A stretch of DNA of 64,000 bases. Source: Oscillospiraceae bacterium. Its GTDB lineage: Bacteria > Bacillota > Clostridia > Oscillospirales > Oscillospiraceae. Shown piece after piece: positions 1 through 9,639 of this stretch. Within the stretch, counting starts at the first letter, position 1. Each line of letters begins with the position of its first letter. A program made the translations under genes and the position numbers. The stretch covers positions 1 to 64,000 of the forward strand of contig JAFTFT010000018.1 of the NCBI GenBank assembly GCA_017458335.1. The letters are read 5' to 3'. The notes under the pieces are model-generated. The model was not told where the DNA came from and did not search any database. It saw only the letters and a program-made list of their open reading frames with translations.

Positions 1-148
<148 letters not shown>

Positions 149-191
149 GAAAAGCCGGACTGACACAGGATAAACAGGACAGAACCCTGCT

Positions 192-216
192 CTCTTTCGG
201 GAAACTGACGAAAGAG
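192..216 (+). terminator. Candidate terminator hairpin after ligA
   Basis: Perfect 8-bp inverted repeat CTCTTTCG / CGAAAGAG with a 9-base loop, followed by a short ACTCTTTCG stretch. It lies 44 bp after the ligA stop. The T-run is poor, so this is a moderate call. Confidence 0.4.
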
Positions 217-246
217 ACTCTTTCGATCCGGACCGGAGCAATTGAA

Positions 247-288
247 ACGGACTTATGGCACTGTGTCCTCATCATGCCATAAGTCCGT
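247..288. terminator. Perfect 14-bp inverted repeat between convergent genes
   Basis: ACGGACTTATGGCA (247-260) and its exact complement (275-288) flank a 14-base loop. It sits between the ends of ligA (+) and the permease (-), the normal place for a bidirectional terminator. Neither side has a good T-run, so a dispersed palindromic repeat is an alternative. Confidence 0.5.
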
Positions 289-350
289 ATGCTTTTGCAA
301 AGTGTTATAAAGCCTGACTGATCAGAATTATGTAAACTAAGGAGGGCTCT

Positions 351-1463
351 TCAACCAGAGAGTTCCCACACCGCCACCAGGGAGAGAAGCAGGATCAGCG
401 CCACATTGACCGCGAGGAATTCCGCGAGGAAGCGGCCGGGGCTTGCGTGCTCGGAGTGAGAATAGAGCTTCAGGCTGATGAGACTGGCAAGGCTCGCGAT
501 CGGGGTGCCGAGGCCGCCCACATTGACGCCCAGCAGAAGCGCATGGGACTTCGAGGTGAAGCCGGAGAGCAGAAGGGCGGCGGGCACGTTGCTGATCACC
601 TGGCTCGTGAGCAGGGAAGCGAGATACTCCCGCCCTTCCATCAGCCTGCGGATTGCGGAAGAGACCGACTCAATCCGGGCGAGGTTTCCGGAGAAAACAA
701 AGAACGCGACAAAGGTCAGAAGCAGCATGAAGTCCGCTTTCAGGAGCAGCTTCCGGTCAAAGATCAGCAGGACCGCGACGATAAGCAGAAGCATGACGTA
801 CCACGGAATCACGCGCAGCACGACGAGAAGACAGAGCATAAAGAGCGCACTGTGCAGCAGAATGGGCCCGCGCTCCATCCCCGGCGCTTCGCCGAGAAAG
901 ACGTCCAGATGCTCGGCCTTGAAGAGCAGGCAGAGCAGGAACAGGAGAACCAGCGAGAGCCCCCAGACCGGCGCGGTCACCCGGAGGAACTCGCCGAATC
1001 CCATGTCATAGAAGGAATACAGATACAGATTCTGCGGATTGCCGACGGGGGTGAGCATGCTCCCGAGATTGGCCGCGACCGTCTGCAGGACCACAACGTG
1101 GATCAGTTCCTTCTGGTGATGGGCCAACCCCATGACGACGACGGCGAAGGGGACGAAGGTCAGCAGCGCCACATCGTTGGTGATCAGCATGGAGGTAAAG
1201 AAACAGAGTCCGACCAGGAGCAGCGCGATGGTCCGGAGATTTGCCGCGGTGACACAGAGCGAATGGGCCAGGTGCGAGAAGAGACCGGCCTGCCGCAGCC
1301 CGTTGACCACGGTCATGAGGCAGTAGAGCAGAGAGAGGGTTCGAAGGTCGAGGTAGGAGAGATACCGGCTGTCGGGCAGAACGAAAAAACAGGTGAGCAG
1401 GGCCGCCAGCGCGGCGATGATGAGAACAGGTTCCCGGCGGACGAAAGAACGGATAGCGGACAT
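351..1463 (-). CDS. ArsB/NhaD/SLC13-type permease (ion transporter superfamily)
   Basis: A 370-residue polytopic membrane protein with about ten hydrophobic segments. It shows the internal two-fold repeat of the ion-transporter superfamily: [10 protein letters not shown] (94-103) and [14 protein letters not shown] (132-145) in the first half, matched by [11 protein letters not shown] and [14 protein letters not shown] in the second. Such proteins move Na+/H+, arsenite or di/tricarboxylates; the substrate cannot be read here. It is somewhat shorter than typical family members (about 400-450 residues), but both half-repeats are present. GGAG precedes the ATG, and a sigma-A-type promoter lies at 1499-1527. 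Transcribed alone, divergent from rmlA. Confidence 0.8.
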   Translation of the reverse strand: MSAIRSFVRREPVLIIAALAALLTCFFVLPDSRYLSYLDLRTLSLLYCLMTVVNGLRQAGLFSHLAHSLCVTAANLRTIALLLVGLCFFTSMLITNDVALLTFVPFAVVVMGLAHHQKELIHVVVLQTVAANLGSMLTPVGNPQNLYLYSFYDMGFGEFLRVTAPVWGLSLVLLFLLCLLFKAEHLDVFLGEAPGMERGPILLHSALFMLCLLVVLRVIPWYVMLLLIVAVLLIFDRKLLLKADFMLLLTFVAFFVFSGNLARIESVSSAIRRLMEGREYLASLLTSQVISNVPAALLLSGFTSKSHALLLGVNVGGLGTPIASLASLISLKLYSHSEHASPGRFLAEFLAVNVALILLLSLVAVWELSG

Positions 1464-1498
1464 GAGTGTATCTCCAGTTTTTTTTCAATATCTGATGC

Positions 1499-1527
1499 AT
1501 TATGCCACAACGGGGGAGAGAATTCAA
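1499..1527 (-). promoter_or_regulatory. Promoter of the permease gene
   Basis: On the minus strand: TTGAAT (1522-1527), 17-base spacer, CATAAT (1499-1504), 36 bp upstream of the start codon. Confidence 0.55.
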
Positions 1528-1665
1528 CGAGGAAACGAAAAAGCGGAAGAGAAATCGGAAAAGAACCATCTGGGTCAAAACCGGAAGCACAGACTTCCGA
1601 CCGAGGGGAAGATGACCCGACATAGGACACGGACAAGCGGAGCTCTCAAAATCCGGATTCTCTGC

Positions 1666-1694
1666 TTGTCTTTCGACTGCAGAACTGGTATACT
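1666..1694 (+). promoter_or_regulatory. Promoter of rmlA
   Basis: TTGTCT (1666-1671), 17-base spacer, TATACT (1689-1694), 28 bp before the rmlA ATG. Confidence 0.65.
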
Positions 1695-1722
1695 AAAAAA
1701 AACAGTAAAAAGAGGGAACAGC

Positions 1723-2610
1723 ATGAAAGGAATCATTCTCGCCGGGGGCTCCGGTACAAGACTCTATCCGCTGACCCGTGTGACATCGAAACAGCTTCTG
1801 CCGGTCTATGACAAGCCGATGATCTATTATCCCATGTCCACCCTGATGCTGGCGGGGATCCGGGATGTACTGATTATATCGACGCCGGACGACACGCCCC
1901 GCTTTGAAACGCTTCTGGGCGATGGTAACCAGTTTGGCATGCGGCTTTCCTACTGTGTTCAGCCTTCTCCGGACGGTCTGGCTCAGGCGTTTATCTTGGG
2001 AGAGAGCTTCTTAGGCGGTGAGCCGGGCGCCATGATCCTCGGGGATAACATCTTCTACGGAAACGGGTTCAGCCGGATCCTGCGGGAAGCTGTGAACGAT
2101 GCCGAAGTAAAGGGCAGGGCAACGGTGTTCGGGTACTACGTGACCGATCCGGCGCGTTTCGGCGTGGTGGCCTTTGACGAAACCGGGAGGGCAACAAGCA
2201 TCGAAGAGAAGCCAAAAGTGCCGAAAAGCAACTATGCCGTGACGGGACTCTACTTCTATCCCGGGGATGTGAGCAGGCGAGCCAATCAGGTCAAACCAAG
2301 TGCGAGAGGCGAGCTGGAAATCACGACGCTGAACGAGATGTACCTGCAGGACGGTCTGCTGGATGTCCAGATTCTGGGCCGTGGTTTTGCCTGGCTGGAT
2401 ACCGGGACGTTTGAATCGCTTCTGGATGCGTCCAATTTTGTCGAGACCATTGAGAACCGGCAGGGCATCACCATTTCGGCACCGGAAGAGATTGCTTATT
2501 ACAACAAGTGGATCAGCCGGGAACAGCTGATGGAGGCGGCGGGCCGTTACGGAAAGAGCCCATACGGAGCACATCTGAAAGCTGTTGCTGAAGGTCGGGT
2601 GCGTTTCTGA
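1723..2610 (+). CDS. rmlA: Glucose-1-phosphate thymidylyltransferase
   Basis: A 295-residue cytosolic enzyme that makes dTDP-glucose from dTTP and glucose-1-phosphate, the first step of dTDP-L-rhamnose synthesis. The N-terminus [18 protein letters not shown] holds the nucleotide-binding signature; [43 protein letters not shown] and FAWLDTGTF are all RmlA hallmarks. The open frame extends upstream to 1393, but ATG 1723 has AGAGGGA at a good distance and gives the usual family length. It stands alone: rmlB, rmlC and rmlD are not in the window, so the rest of the pathway must be elsewhere. Promoter at 1666-1694, hairpin terminator at 2664-2694. Confidence 0.95.
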   Translation: MKGIILAGGSGTRLYPLTRVTSKQLLPVYDKPMIYYPMSTLMLAGIRDVLIISTPDDTPRFETLLGDGNQFGMRLSYCVQPSPDGLAQAFILGESFLGGEPGAMILGDNIFYGNGFSRILREAVNDAEVKGRATVFGYYVTDPARFGVVAFDETGRATSIEEKPKVPKSNYAVTGLYFYPGDVSRRANQVKPSARGELEITTLNEMYLQDGLLDVQILGRGFAWLDTGTFESLLDASNFVETIENRQGITISAPEEIAYYNKWISREQLMEAAGRYGKSPYGAHLKAVAEGRVRF

Positions 2611-2663
2611 TCCGCTGCACCTTTCCAATTCATCTTCCACGATAGTAATTCCACGATAAGATT

Positions 2664-2694
2664 TCCCCCGCCGATTTGTTCGGCGGGGGATTTT
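2664..2694 (+). terminator. Rho-independent terminator of rmlA
   Basis: Perfect 10-bp stem TCCCCCGCCG / CGGCGGGGGA with a 7-base loop, followed by TTTT. Confidence 0.85.
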
Positions 2695-2737
2695 CAGTCA
2701 TGTAAGGCCGATTAGCCGGGGATGATTCGTTTCCGGA

Positions 2738-4759
2738 TTATTGCTCGGCGGGTTCAAAGTCGTCCCGGCCATGCTTGCAGAGCGGGCAGGTATAATCTGC
2801 CGGGAGCTCACCGTCACAGGGCTCAAAGTGTCCGCAGATGGTGCAGACATAGCCCTTCTGTTTTTTCTTGGTGACGGGCACGACGTGCTCAAAGTCTTCC
2901 TTTCCGTGCTTGCAGAGCGGGCAGACAAAGTCATCCGGCAGCTCCGCGCCCTCATAGACATAGCCGCAGACCCGGCAGACCCAGCTTTCTTTCTGTTCAG
3001 GGGCGGGGTTCTTCTTCGGCTTGATGTGGGCATGGTAGTAGGCATAGGTGCAGGACGGCGCCTTGGAAAGCACCTTCGCTTCGACGACGTTGGCGACGAA
3101 CAGAACAGAGGTGTCGAGGTCTTCCACAGAAATCACTTCGCAGGCAAGGACGGCGTTCGTGTATTCCGGGATGTATCGGATGCCGTTTGCGGTGCGCTCG
3201 GTCCAGGTGACACCGGCAAACTTGTCTGTATCGCGGCCGCTCTGGAAACCGAAGCGCTTGAAAAGATCAAAGGGCGCATCCTCGGTCAGAATGGAGATGT
3301 TGAACCTTCCGGACTTTGCGATCATGTCGGCAGTGTGGTTCTTCTTGATGACCGAGATGGTCACCTTTTTGGGATCTCCGGAGGCCGCCTGACCGGCGGA
3401 GTTGATGATGCAGCCGTAGTCCTTCCCGTCGACACAGGTGGTGAGAACCTCGACGCCGTATGTGAACTTGTGGAAAGCGCCGCCGTCCACATCCAAAACA
3501 GCAGGGGCGGCGGAAGCGGCTTCGGCCGCCGCAGGGGCAGCTGCGCTCACAACAGGCGCGGGATTGATCTCCGCGGCAATCGCGTCGGCAAGCGCATCCA
3601 GGGCGGCCTCCTGGTCGGCGGCCAGGGCGGACTTGAGCGTGATGTTGTCGGCGATGAACTCGATGTTCTTCATCGGTGCAATGAGCTCGCGCATGACCTT
3701 GCCGCTGGTGGGGGCCCAGCTGCCGTTTTCGATGACAGCGACCTTGCGCTTCTGCAGATTGTGCGCAGCGAGGTCGTGGAGCAGGTTCTCCATCGTGACG
3801 AAAACGCCGGCGTTATAGGTTGTTGCGGCGAAGACGAGATGGCTGCAGCGGAAGGCATCTGAGACGATATAGCTTGCGGGGGTGACGGACGTGTCATACA
3901 TCCGGACCCGGACACCACGCTCCACCAGCTTGGCGGCAAGGATATTGGCAGCGTTTTCGGTGTGACCGTAGACCGAGGCGTAGGCGAGCATGACGCTCTG
4001 CTCCTCGGGGGTATAGCTGCTCCAGAGCAGGTACTTCTCCAGAAAATCACCGAAGTGGCTGCGCCAGACAAAGCCGTGCAGGGGGCAGACCGTGGCGATA
4101 TCAAGGGCGGCAGCCTTTTTCAGGACGGCCTGTACCTGGGGACCGTACTTGCCCACGATATTGGTGTAGTAGCGGCGGGCTTCGCTGAGGTTCTCGGTGA
4201 AGAAATCCGTTTCGTCGTTGAACAGGCGGCCGTTCAGTGCACCGAAGGTGCCGAAGGCATCGGCGGTGAACAGAATCTTATCCGTCTTGTCATAGGTCAT
4301 CATCACTTCAGGCCAGTGAACCATCGGGGCCATGACAAAGGTCAGTTCGTGCCGCCCGGTGGAGAAGATGTCGCCTTCCTTGACCAGATCGATGCGGTCG
4401 GAATAATCCGCCTGGAAGAACTGGGCCAGCATGGTCTTGACCTTGGCGTTGCAGAGAATGCGGGCTTCGGGATAGCGCAGGAGAAGGCTTCCAATGGTAG
4501 CGGCATGATCCGGCTCCATGTGGGAGATGAGCAGATAATCCAGCTTCCGGCCGCCCAGCGCATAGGCGACATTTTCGAAGAAAACTTCATAAACTGCCTT
4601 GTCGCAGGTATCGAACAGAACGGTTTTTTCATCGAGAAGAAGATAGGAGTTATAACTGACCCCGTCCGGGACACCGTAAACGCCCTCAAAGAAGGGAAGG
4701 CGGCGGTCATCGGCACCGACCCAGATCAGGTCGTCTTGAACTTTACGTGTGCAATGCAT
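2738..4759 (-). CDS. Flavodiiron protein fused to flavin reductase and two rubredoxin domains
   Basis: A 673-residue multidomain O2/NO-detoxifying enzyme. Order: metallo-beta-lactamase-like diiron domain (HMEPDH near residue 80, later MVHWPE, FTADAF and CPLHGF ligands); flavodoxin domain (YASVYGHTENAANILA near 255-270); Ala-rich linker; flavin-reductase-like FMN domain (FTYGVEVLTT to GFQSGRDTDKFAG); then two C-terminal rubredoxin-like modules, CRVCGYVYEG..CPLCKHG and CTICGHFEPC..CPLCKHG. The electron chain is thus partly built in. ATG 4759 is chosen over the upstream ATG because AAAGGAG precedes it closely; residues numbered from it. In anaerobes such enzymes reduce O2 to water, some reduce NO; which one is not decided by sequence. 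Single-gene unit with a strong promoter. Confidence 0.93.
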   Translation of the reverse strand: MHCTRKVQDDLIWVGADDRRLPFFEGVYGVPDGVSYNSYLLLDEKTVLFDTCDKAVYEVFFENVAYALGGRKLDYLLISHMEPDHAATIGSLLLRYPEARILCNAKVKTMLAQFFQADYSDRIDLVKEGDIFSTGRHELTFVMAPMVHWPEVMMTYDKTDKILFTADAFGTFGALNGRLFNDETDFFTENLSEARRYYTNIVGKYGPQVQAVLKKAAALDIATVCPLHGFVWRSHFGDFLEKYLLWSSYTPEEQSVMLAYASVYGHTENAANILAAKLVERGVRVRMYDTSVTPASYIVSDAFRCSHLVFAATTYNAGVFVTMENLLHDLAAHNLQKRKVAVIENGSWAPTSGKVMRELIAPMKNIEFIADNITLKSALAADQEAALDALADAIAAEINPAPVVSAAAPAAAEAASAAPAVLDVDGGAFHKFTYGVEVLTTCVDGKDYGCIINSAGQAASGDPKKVTISVIKKNHTADMIAKSGRFNISILTEDAPFDLFKRFGFQSGRDTDKFAGVTWTERTANGIRYIPEYTNAVLACEVISVEDLDTSVLFVANVVEAKVLSKAPSCTYAYYHAHIKPKKNPAPEQKESWVCRVCGYVYEGAELPDDFVCPLCKHGKEDFEHVVPVTKKKQKGYVCTICGHFEPCDGELPADYTCPLCKHGRDDFEPAEQ

Positions 4760-4809
4760 GGAAGCTCCTTTCCGTCCGCAGAAGAGCGGACCGTTCAATT
4801 AAGCAACTT

Positions 4810-4838
4810 ATTATATCATCGATCAGAAAGACAATCAA
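4810..4838 (-). promoter_or_regulatory. Promoter of the flavodiiron gene
   Basis: Minus strand: TTGATT (4833-4838), 17-base spacer, TATAAT (4810-4815), 51 bp before the start codon. Confidence 0.7.
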
Positions 4839-4908
4839 CAAGCAGATTTGGGATGTGGCTATATCAGGAATCCGGATGTATCCTTTTGAGTGCGGCCCCG
4901 GTTCCCGC

Positions 4909-4937
4909 TTGCTTTTTCCGACAGTTCCATGTATTAT
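4909..4937 (+). promoter_or_regulatory. Promoter of the 4972-9601 operon
   Basis: TTGCTT (4909-4914), 17-base spacer, TATTAT (4932-4937), 35 bp before the ATG. Divergent from the flavodiiron promoter. Confidence 0.6.
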
Positions 4938-4971
4938 AGAAAAGATATTTTTCCCAAAGGAGGCAGACACC

Positions 4972-5343
4972 ATGGCAGAAAAGAAATTTGCAGGGGTGAA
5001 CGGCGCGGTGGAGTCACCGGAGGTCAATGCGGACTTTGAAAGCGCAAAGGTCTTTGACAAGCTCCGGGTCGGTGAGCTGGGCGTCTATTTCCGCGACGGC
5101 CTGAAGACGAGATATATCCCCTTTGACTATATCGACCGGGCCTTCATCCGGGTCCAGGAGACCAGAGGCCGGATGTGCTGCGGACAGGCAAACTGGTACT
5201 ATTACCGCATCGTGTTTGTCCACGGCGGCAAGGAGTTTGCCGACTATATGAGCGAGAAAGAGAAGGAGATGGACGACGCTCTCGCGGCGATTGCGGCTCA
5301 TGGCGTGACCACGGGCTTTGTAAAGCCGGAAGCGACGGCCTGA
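4972..5343 (+). CDS. Conserved hypothetical protein, 123 aa
   Basis: I do not recognise a named family. ATG 4972 follows AAAGGAGG at ideal spacing, so the gene is clearly translated. The product is small, soluble and without a signal peptide. The middle reads like a compact beta-rich fold: VGELGVYFRDGLKTRYIPFDYIDRAFIRVQ, then an aromatic patch RMCCGQANWYYYRIVF and a C-terminal acidic helix DYMSEKEKEMDDALAAI. The layout resembles a PH-like domain, but this is inference. It is first in an operon with the XTP/dITP pyrophosphatase gene 18 bp downstream and the SWIM-SNF2 gene, which may hint at a nucleic-acid-related role. Confidence 0.8.
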   Translation: MAEKKFAGVNGAVESPEVNADFESAKVFDKLRVGELGVYFRDGLKTRYIPFDYIDRAFIRVQETRGRMCCGQANWYYYRIVFVHGGKEFADYMSEKEKEMDDALAAIAAHGVTTGFVKPEATA

Positions 5344-5361
5344 ATCGGAGGAAGCAAGACA

Positions 5362-5943
5362 GTGAAGCTGATTATCGCGAGCAACAACACCCACAAGCTG
5401 ATTGAGATCAAGGCGATTCTGGGGGACCACTTCGGAGAGATCCTCTCCATGCGGGAAGCCGGAATCGATCACGAGACCGTGGAAGACGGAGAGACCTTCC
5501 TGCAAAATGCGCTCAAGAAGGCGCGGGAGATCGCGGAGATCTCCGGCTGCTGTGCCCTGGCGGATGACAGCGGGCTCTGCGTGGACGCGCTGGGCGGCGC
5601 ACCGGGGATCTATTCCGCACGCTTTGCGGGCGTCCACGGGGACGACGAGGCGAACAACGACCTGCTGCTGGAAAAGCTCTCAGGCGCTGCGGACCGGCGT
5701 GCGCACTATACCTGCGCCATGGCCCTGGTTTACCCGGACGGCAGAGAGCTGACGGCCGAAGGATATTTATACGGAGAGATCGGAACGGAGCGGAAGGGAA
5801 GCAACGGCTTCGGTTATGACCCGCTGTTTATCCTGCCGGAGCGCGGCTGCACCACGGCGGAACTGTCTCCGGAGGAAAAGAACGCCATCAGCCATCGGGC
5901 CAACGCCCTGCATGAGCTGGTGAGAAAACTGGAGGCAGACTGA
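5362..5943 (+). CDS. rdgB: XTP/dITP diphosphatase (RdgB/HAM1 family)
   Basis: A 193-residue house-cleaning enzyme that hydrolyses dITP, ITP and XTP to monophosphates so that deaminated purines do not enter DNA or RNA. Hallmarks: IIASNNTHKLIEIKAIL at the N-terminus, DGETFLQNALKKA, ADDSGLCVDALGGAPGIYSARFAG, GSNGFGYDPLF and ISHRANAL near the end. The start is GTG 5362, with CGGAGGA upstream; no ATG fits. The stop lies one base before the ATG of the SNF2 gene, indicating tight translational linkage. Confidence 0.95.
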   Translation: MKLIIASNNTHKLIEIKAILGDHFGEILSMREAGIDHETVEDGETFLQNALKKAREIAEISGCCALADDSGLCVDALGGAPGIYSARFAGVHGDDEANNDLLLEKLSGAADRRAHYTCAMALVYPDGRELTAEGYLYGEIGTERKGSNGFGYDPLFILPERGCTTAELSPEEKNAISHRANALHELVRKLEAD

Positions 5944-5944
5944 C

Positions 5945-8900
5945 ATGCTCCAGTGGCAGCATCTCTTCTCAGCTGCGATTCTTCAGCGCGGACGGGAGTA
6001 TTACAAAAAGAATAAAGTGCGCTCCCTGATCCAGGACGGAGACCTCTATTATGCCTCCGTGGAGGGTACAGAAGAGTACGAGGTGCAGATCCGGATCCAG
6101 GGCGACAGAGTTGACTTCATGAGCTGTGAGTGTCCCTATGCCCAGGACGGAAACCGCTGCAAGCATATGGCGGCGACCCTCTATGAGATCGTCGCGAGGG
6201 AGATCCCGGGTACGAGAAGCGAGAAGAAAGCCGCTTCGATCAAGCCGGGGCATGTGAAGATCAATCCTTTTGCCGAAACGGCGAATCCGGGCGAATACCG
6301 CTACTATATGCCTGAGCGCTTCACACGGAACATCGACATCTATGCCGATACCTACCGGAAGGCACAGAAGCTGCTGGAGGACGGAACGCTGCGTGATGTC
6401 GAAGTGCAAAACTGCTACAGCAGTGACCGCGGAAGCAGCGGGAAAGTGCTGGTCGCCAGAGGCTATCTTAAGAGCAGCAGCTATTATCCGGTGCGGATCA
6501 CCGTCACCCGTGACAGAGTGACCGGAATGAACTGCCCGGTATACGGGTGCAAAGGCTACTACAACAACTATGTGGGCAGAGAGGGCACGGAGATCTGTGA
6601 GCACTGCCTCGCCCTGCTGCTGCAGACCATTGAAGAACTCAAAGACAAGAGTTTCTGGGATGCGACCGATCAGCAGGCCAGAAGACTCCTGGACAGCTTC
6701 TGGAGCCGCTACCGGAACACCTCGGTTGCGGCCTCTGTCCAGGAGGAGGCCGAAGAAATCCGGAAGCCGGGGCGTGTGCTCCGCCTGGAACCGAGAATCG
6801 AGGACGTGGACGACGAGCTGACGCTGGGCTTTCGCATCGGGACGGACGAGAAGCTCTATGTCCTGCGCAATCCCGAGAGCCTGGTGGAAGCGGTTCAGAA
6901 CGAAGGAGAGTTCCCGCTTGGGAGCAAGGGAGGACTGGACTTCTCCTCAGACGCCTTCGGAGAGACGGACCGGAAGTGGTATGACCTGATCCGCCAGGCG
7001 GTTCTGGAGAAACAGCACCATGAGGAAGAGAGCTACGGCCGGCAGAAAAAAATGCAGGGAATCACCCTGTACGGCGCGCTGCTGGACGATTTCTACGAAC
7101 TGGCGCTGGGCGGCCGCGTGGAGCGGAAAACCGGCGGTACAGGGAAAGCCTGGCTGGAAGTCAGTGACGAAGCGCCGCGGATGGAGCTGGAACTTCGCAA
7201 GGATGAGACCGAAGACGGCACGTTTCACGGTGTGATCCTGAGAGGAAGGCTGCCGAACGTGCTCGAGGGGGTACATGCCCACTACTGCCTGGACAACGAT
7301 CATCTTACCCGGATCGACGGAGAGCGCTCCCGCATGCTGGAGCCGCTGCTGGCGGCGGCGGATCACGGCTGGGTGGATATGCACGTCGGAAGGAACTTCC
7401 TCACCGACTTCTACTACCACATCGTGCCGGAACTGGCGGAGAGCGTGGCGCTCTCGGAACCGGACCGGGACGAGATCCTCCGATACCTTCCGCCGGAGGT
7501 CAGCTTCCGGTTCTTCCTGGATGTCGAAGACGGAACGCCGGTCTGCAGAGCCACGGCGGATTACGGCGACCGGGCGAGCTTTGCCCTGACGGACTGGCGG
7601 ACGCAGAAGATGACGTCGACAGACTTCCGCGACCAGATTCGGGAGAGCACCGTGCTGCTCCGGGTGGAGGAGTTCTTCCCGGAACTGCAGGAAGACGGCA
7701 GTCTCGCCTGCACTCCGGATGAGGACAGCGTCTACCGCGTCCTGACGGAGGGCGTGGAAGCCCTCTGGCGGCTGGGCGAGGTGATGAGCACCGACCGTTT
7801 TGACGGACTGACGGTTCGAAAGAGCATCCGCGTTCAGGTGGGGGTATCCGTCGAGAGCGAGCTGATGGATCTGAAGATCTCCTCCGAGGATGTTTCCCTG
7901 GCGGAGCTGGCCGAGATTCTGAACAGCTATAAACTGAAAAAGAAATATCACAGGCTGAAAAACGGTGACTTTATCCGCATGGACGAGAGCATCGGAGAGC
8001 TGGCGGCCCTTACGGATACGCTGCAGCTGAGCCGGAAAGACCTGCTGAGCGGCGATGTGAGCGTGCCGTCCTACCGGGCGCTCTATCTGGAGCAGATGCT
8101 GGAAAACGCCCAGGAGATCTACACCACGAGAGACCGGCATTACCGCCGGCTCATCAAGGATTTCAACGCGGTCAAAGACTCGGACTATGAAGTCCCGGAG
8201 GGGCTTCGTCAGGTGCTGCGCGGCTATCAGGTGTACGGCTACAAGTGGCTGCGGACCCTGGCGGGCTGCGGCTTCGGCGGAATCCTCGCCGATGAGATGG
8301 GCCTCGGAAAAACCCTGCAGATCATCGCGGTGCTCCTGGCGGAAAAGCAGGAGGGCAGCATCGGAACATCCCTGATCATCTGTCCGGCGTCTCTGGTATA
8401 CAACTGGGCGGAGGAAGTCCACCGGTTCGCGCCGGAGCTCACGGTCTGTCCGGTGGAAGGAAACCAGGCCGAGCGCGGCGAAATCATCGAGCGCAGCGGC
8501 AAGTGGGATGTCCTCATCAGTTCCTATGACCATCTCAAGCGCGATGTGCAGGCCTATGAGGGGAAGATGTTCCTCTATGAGGTGCTGGACGAGGCGCAGT
8601 TTATCAAGAACCAGTCTACCGCGTCGGCAAAGGCCGTGAAGGTCATCCGATCCAAACACCGCTTTGCCCTCACCGGAACACCCATCGAAAACCGGCTCAG
8701 CGAGCTGTGGAGCATCTTTGACTTCCTGATGCCGGGCTTCCTCTACCGCTATGAGACCTTCCGCAAGGAGATGGAAAAACCCATCGCGAAAGAGGGAAAC
8801 GAAGAGGCATCGCTCCGCCTGAAGCGGATGGTATCGCCGTTTATCCTGCGCAGGCTGAAGACCGAGGTGCTGAAGGATCTGCCGGAGAAGGTGGAGGAAT

Positions 8901-9601
8901 CACACATCGTCCGCTTCGGGGAGGAACAGCAGAAGCTCTATGACGCCCAGGTGCTGCGGATGAAGAATCTGCTGGAAAAGGAGAACGAGGAGAGCTTCCG
9001 TAAGAGCAAGATCCAGATCCTCGCGGAGCTCACACGGATCCGCCAGATCTGCTGCGATCCGGCGCTGCTGTTTGAAAACTACGGCGGCGGCTCGGCCAAG
9101 ATGGAGGCCTGTATGGACCTGGTCCGCAGCGCCATGGAGGGCGAGCATCGGATCCTGCTGTTCTCGCAGTTTACCAGCATGCTCGACCTGCTGAAGGAGC
9201 GGCTGGGACAGGAGGGAATCGCCTATTATGAGATCACCGGGGCCACGCCGAAGAAGGAGCGGATACGTCTGGTTTCGGAGTTCAACAACGGAGATGTCCC
9301 GCTGTTCCTCATCTCTCTGCGGGCAGGCGGAACCGGCCTGAACCTCACGGGTGCGGACATCGTGATTCACTATGATCCGTGGTGGAACGCCGCGGCACAG
9401 AACCAGGCGACGGACCGGGCGCACCGCATCGGCCAGCAGAAGCCGGTCACGGTATTCAAACTGATCGCAAAGGACTCGATCGAAGAGAAGATCCAGCAGC
9501 TCCAGGAGAAGAAACTGAACCTGGCCGACGAAATCATCGGCGGGGAACAGGTCGCGTTCTCGTCCCTCACGAGAGAGGATCTGCTGGAAATGATCCAATA
9601 G
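5945..9601 (+). CDS. SWIM zinc-finger SNF2-family DNA-dependent ATPase (HepA/RapA-like)
   Basis: A 1218-residue SWI2/SNF2 ATPase. N-terminus: SWIM zinc finger CECPYAQDGNRCKHM (about residues 58-72), then a second C/H cluster CPVYGCKG..EICEHC near 200-220 that looks like a degenerate SWIM unit. A long middle region precedes the motor: Walker A ADEMGLGKT near 782, DEAQ box near 880, LTGTPIENRLSELWSIFDFL, and motif VI ATDRAHRIGQ near 1160. Such proteins translocate on DNA or remodel protein-DNA complexes; the bacterial substrate is uncertain. It lies one base after rdgB and ends at TAG in the first of three ~77-bp hairpin repeats. Confidence 0.92.
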   Translation: MLQWQHLFSAAILQRGREYYKKNKVRSLIQDGDLYYASVEGTEEYEVQIRIQGDRVDFMSCECPYAQDGNRCKHMAATLYEIVAREIPGTRSEKKAASIKPGHVKINPFAETANPGEYRYYMPERFTRNIDIYADTYRKAQKLLEDGTLRDVEVQNCYSSDRGSSGKVLVARGYLKSSSYYPVRITVTRDRVTGMNCPVYGCKGYYNNYVGREGTEICEHCLALLLQTIEELKDKSFWDATDQQARRLLDSFWSRYRNTSVAASVQEEAEEIRKPGRVLRLEPRIEDVDDELTLGFRIGTDEKLYVLRNPESLVEAVQNEGEFPLGSKGGLDFSSDAFGETDRKWYDLIRQAVLEKQHHEEESYGRQKKMQGITLYGALLDDFYELALGGRVERKTGGTGKAWLEVSDEAPRMELELRKDETEDGTFHGVILRGRLPNVLEGVHAHYCLDNDHLTRIDGERSRMLEPLLAAADHGWVDMHVGRNFLTDFYYHIVPELAESVALSEPDRDEILRYLPPEVSFRFFLDVEDGTPVCRATADYGDRASFALTDWRTQKMTSTDFRDQIRESTVLLRVEEFFPELQEDGSLACTPDEDSVYRVLTEGVEALWRLGEVMSTDRFDGLTVRKSIRVQVGVSVESELMDLKISSEDVSLAELAEILNSYKLKKKYHRLKNGDFIRMDESIGELAALTDTLQLSRKDLLSGDVSVPSYRALYLEQMLENAQEIYTTRDRHYRRLIKDFNAVKDSDYEVPEGLRQVLRGYQVYGYKWLRTLAGCGFGGILADEMGLGKTLQIIAVLLAEKQEGSIGTSLIICPASLVYNWAEEVHRFAPELTVCPVEGNQAERGEIIERSGKWDVLISSYDHLKRDVQAYEGKMFLYEVLDEAQFIKNQSTASAKAVKVIRSKHRFALTGTPIENRLSELWSIFDFLMPGFLYRYETFRKEMEKPIAKEGNEEASLRLKRMVSPFILRRLKTEVLKDLPEKVEESHIVRFGEEQQKLYDAQVLRMKNLLEKENEESFRKSKIQILAELTRIRQICCDPALLFENYGGGSAKMEACMDLVRSAMEGEHRILLFSQFTSMLDLLKERLGQEGIAYYEITGATPKKERIRLVSEFNNGDVPLFLISLRAGGTGLNLTGADIVIHYDPWWNAAAQNQATDRAHRIGQQKPVTVFKLIAKDSIEEKIQQLQEKKLNLADEIIGGEQVAFSSLTREDLLEMIQ

Positions 9602-9612
9602 GAAAGAAAATG

Positions 9613-9639
9613 TTATCCCCCGCCGAAGGCGGGGGATAA
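9613..9639. terminator. Hairpin after the SNF2 gene
   Basis: TTATCCCCCGCC / GGCGGGGGATAA, perfect 12-bp stem around GAA. A T-rich run exists only on the minus-strand side, so it may act mainly on leftward transcripts, or as a 3' stabiliser for the SNF2 mRNA. Confidence 0.6.

Noticed and set aside
6947..8659. Long minus-strand frame inside the SNF2 gene
   Set aside because: Shadow of a GC-biased gene with clear motifs on the plus strand.
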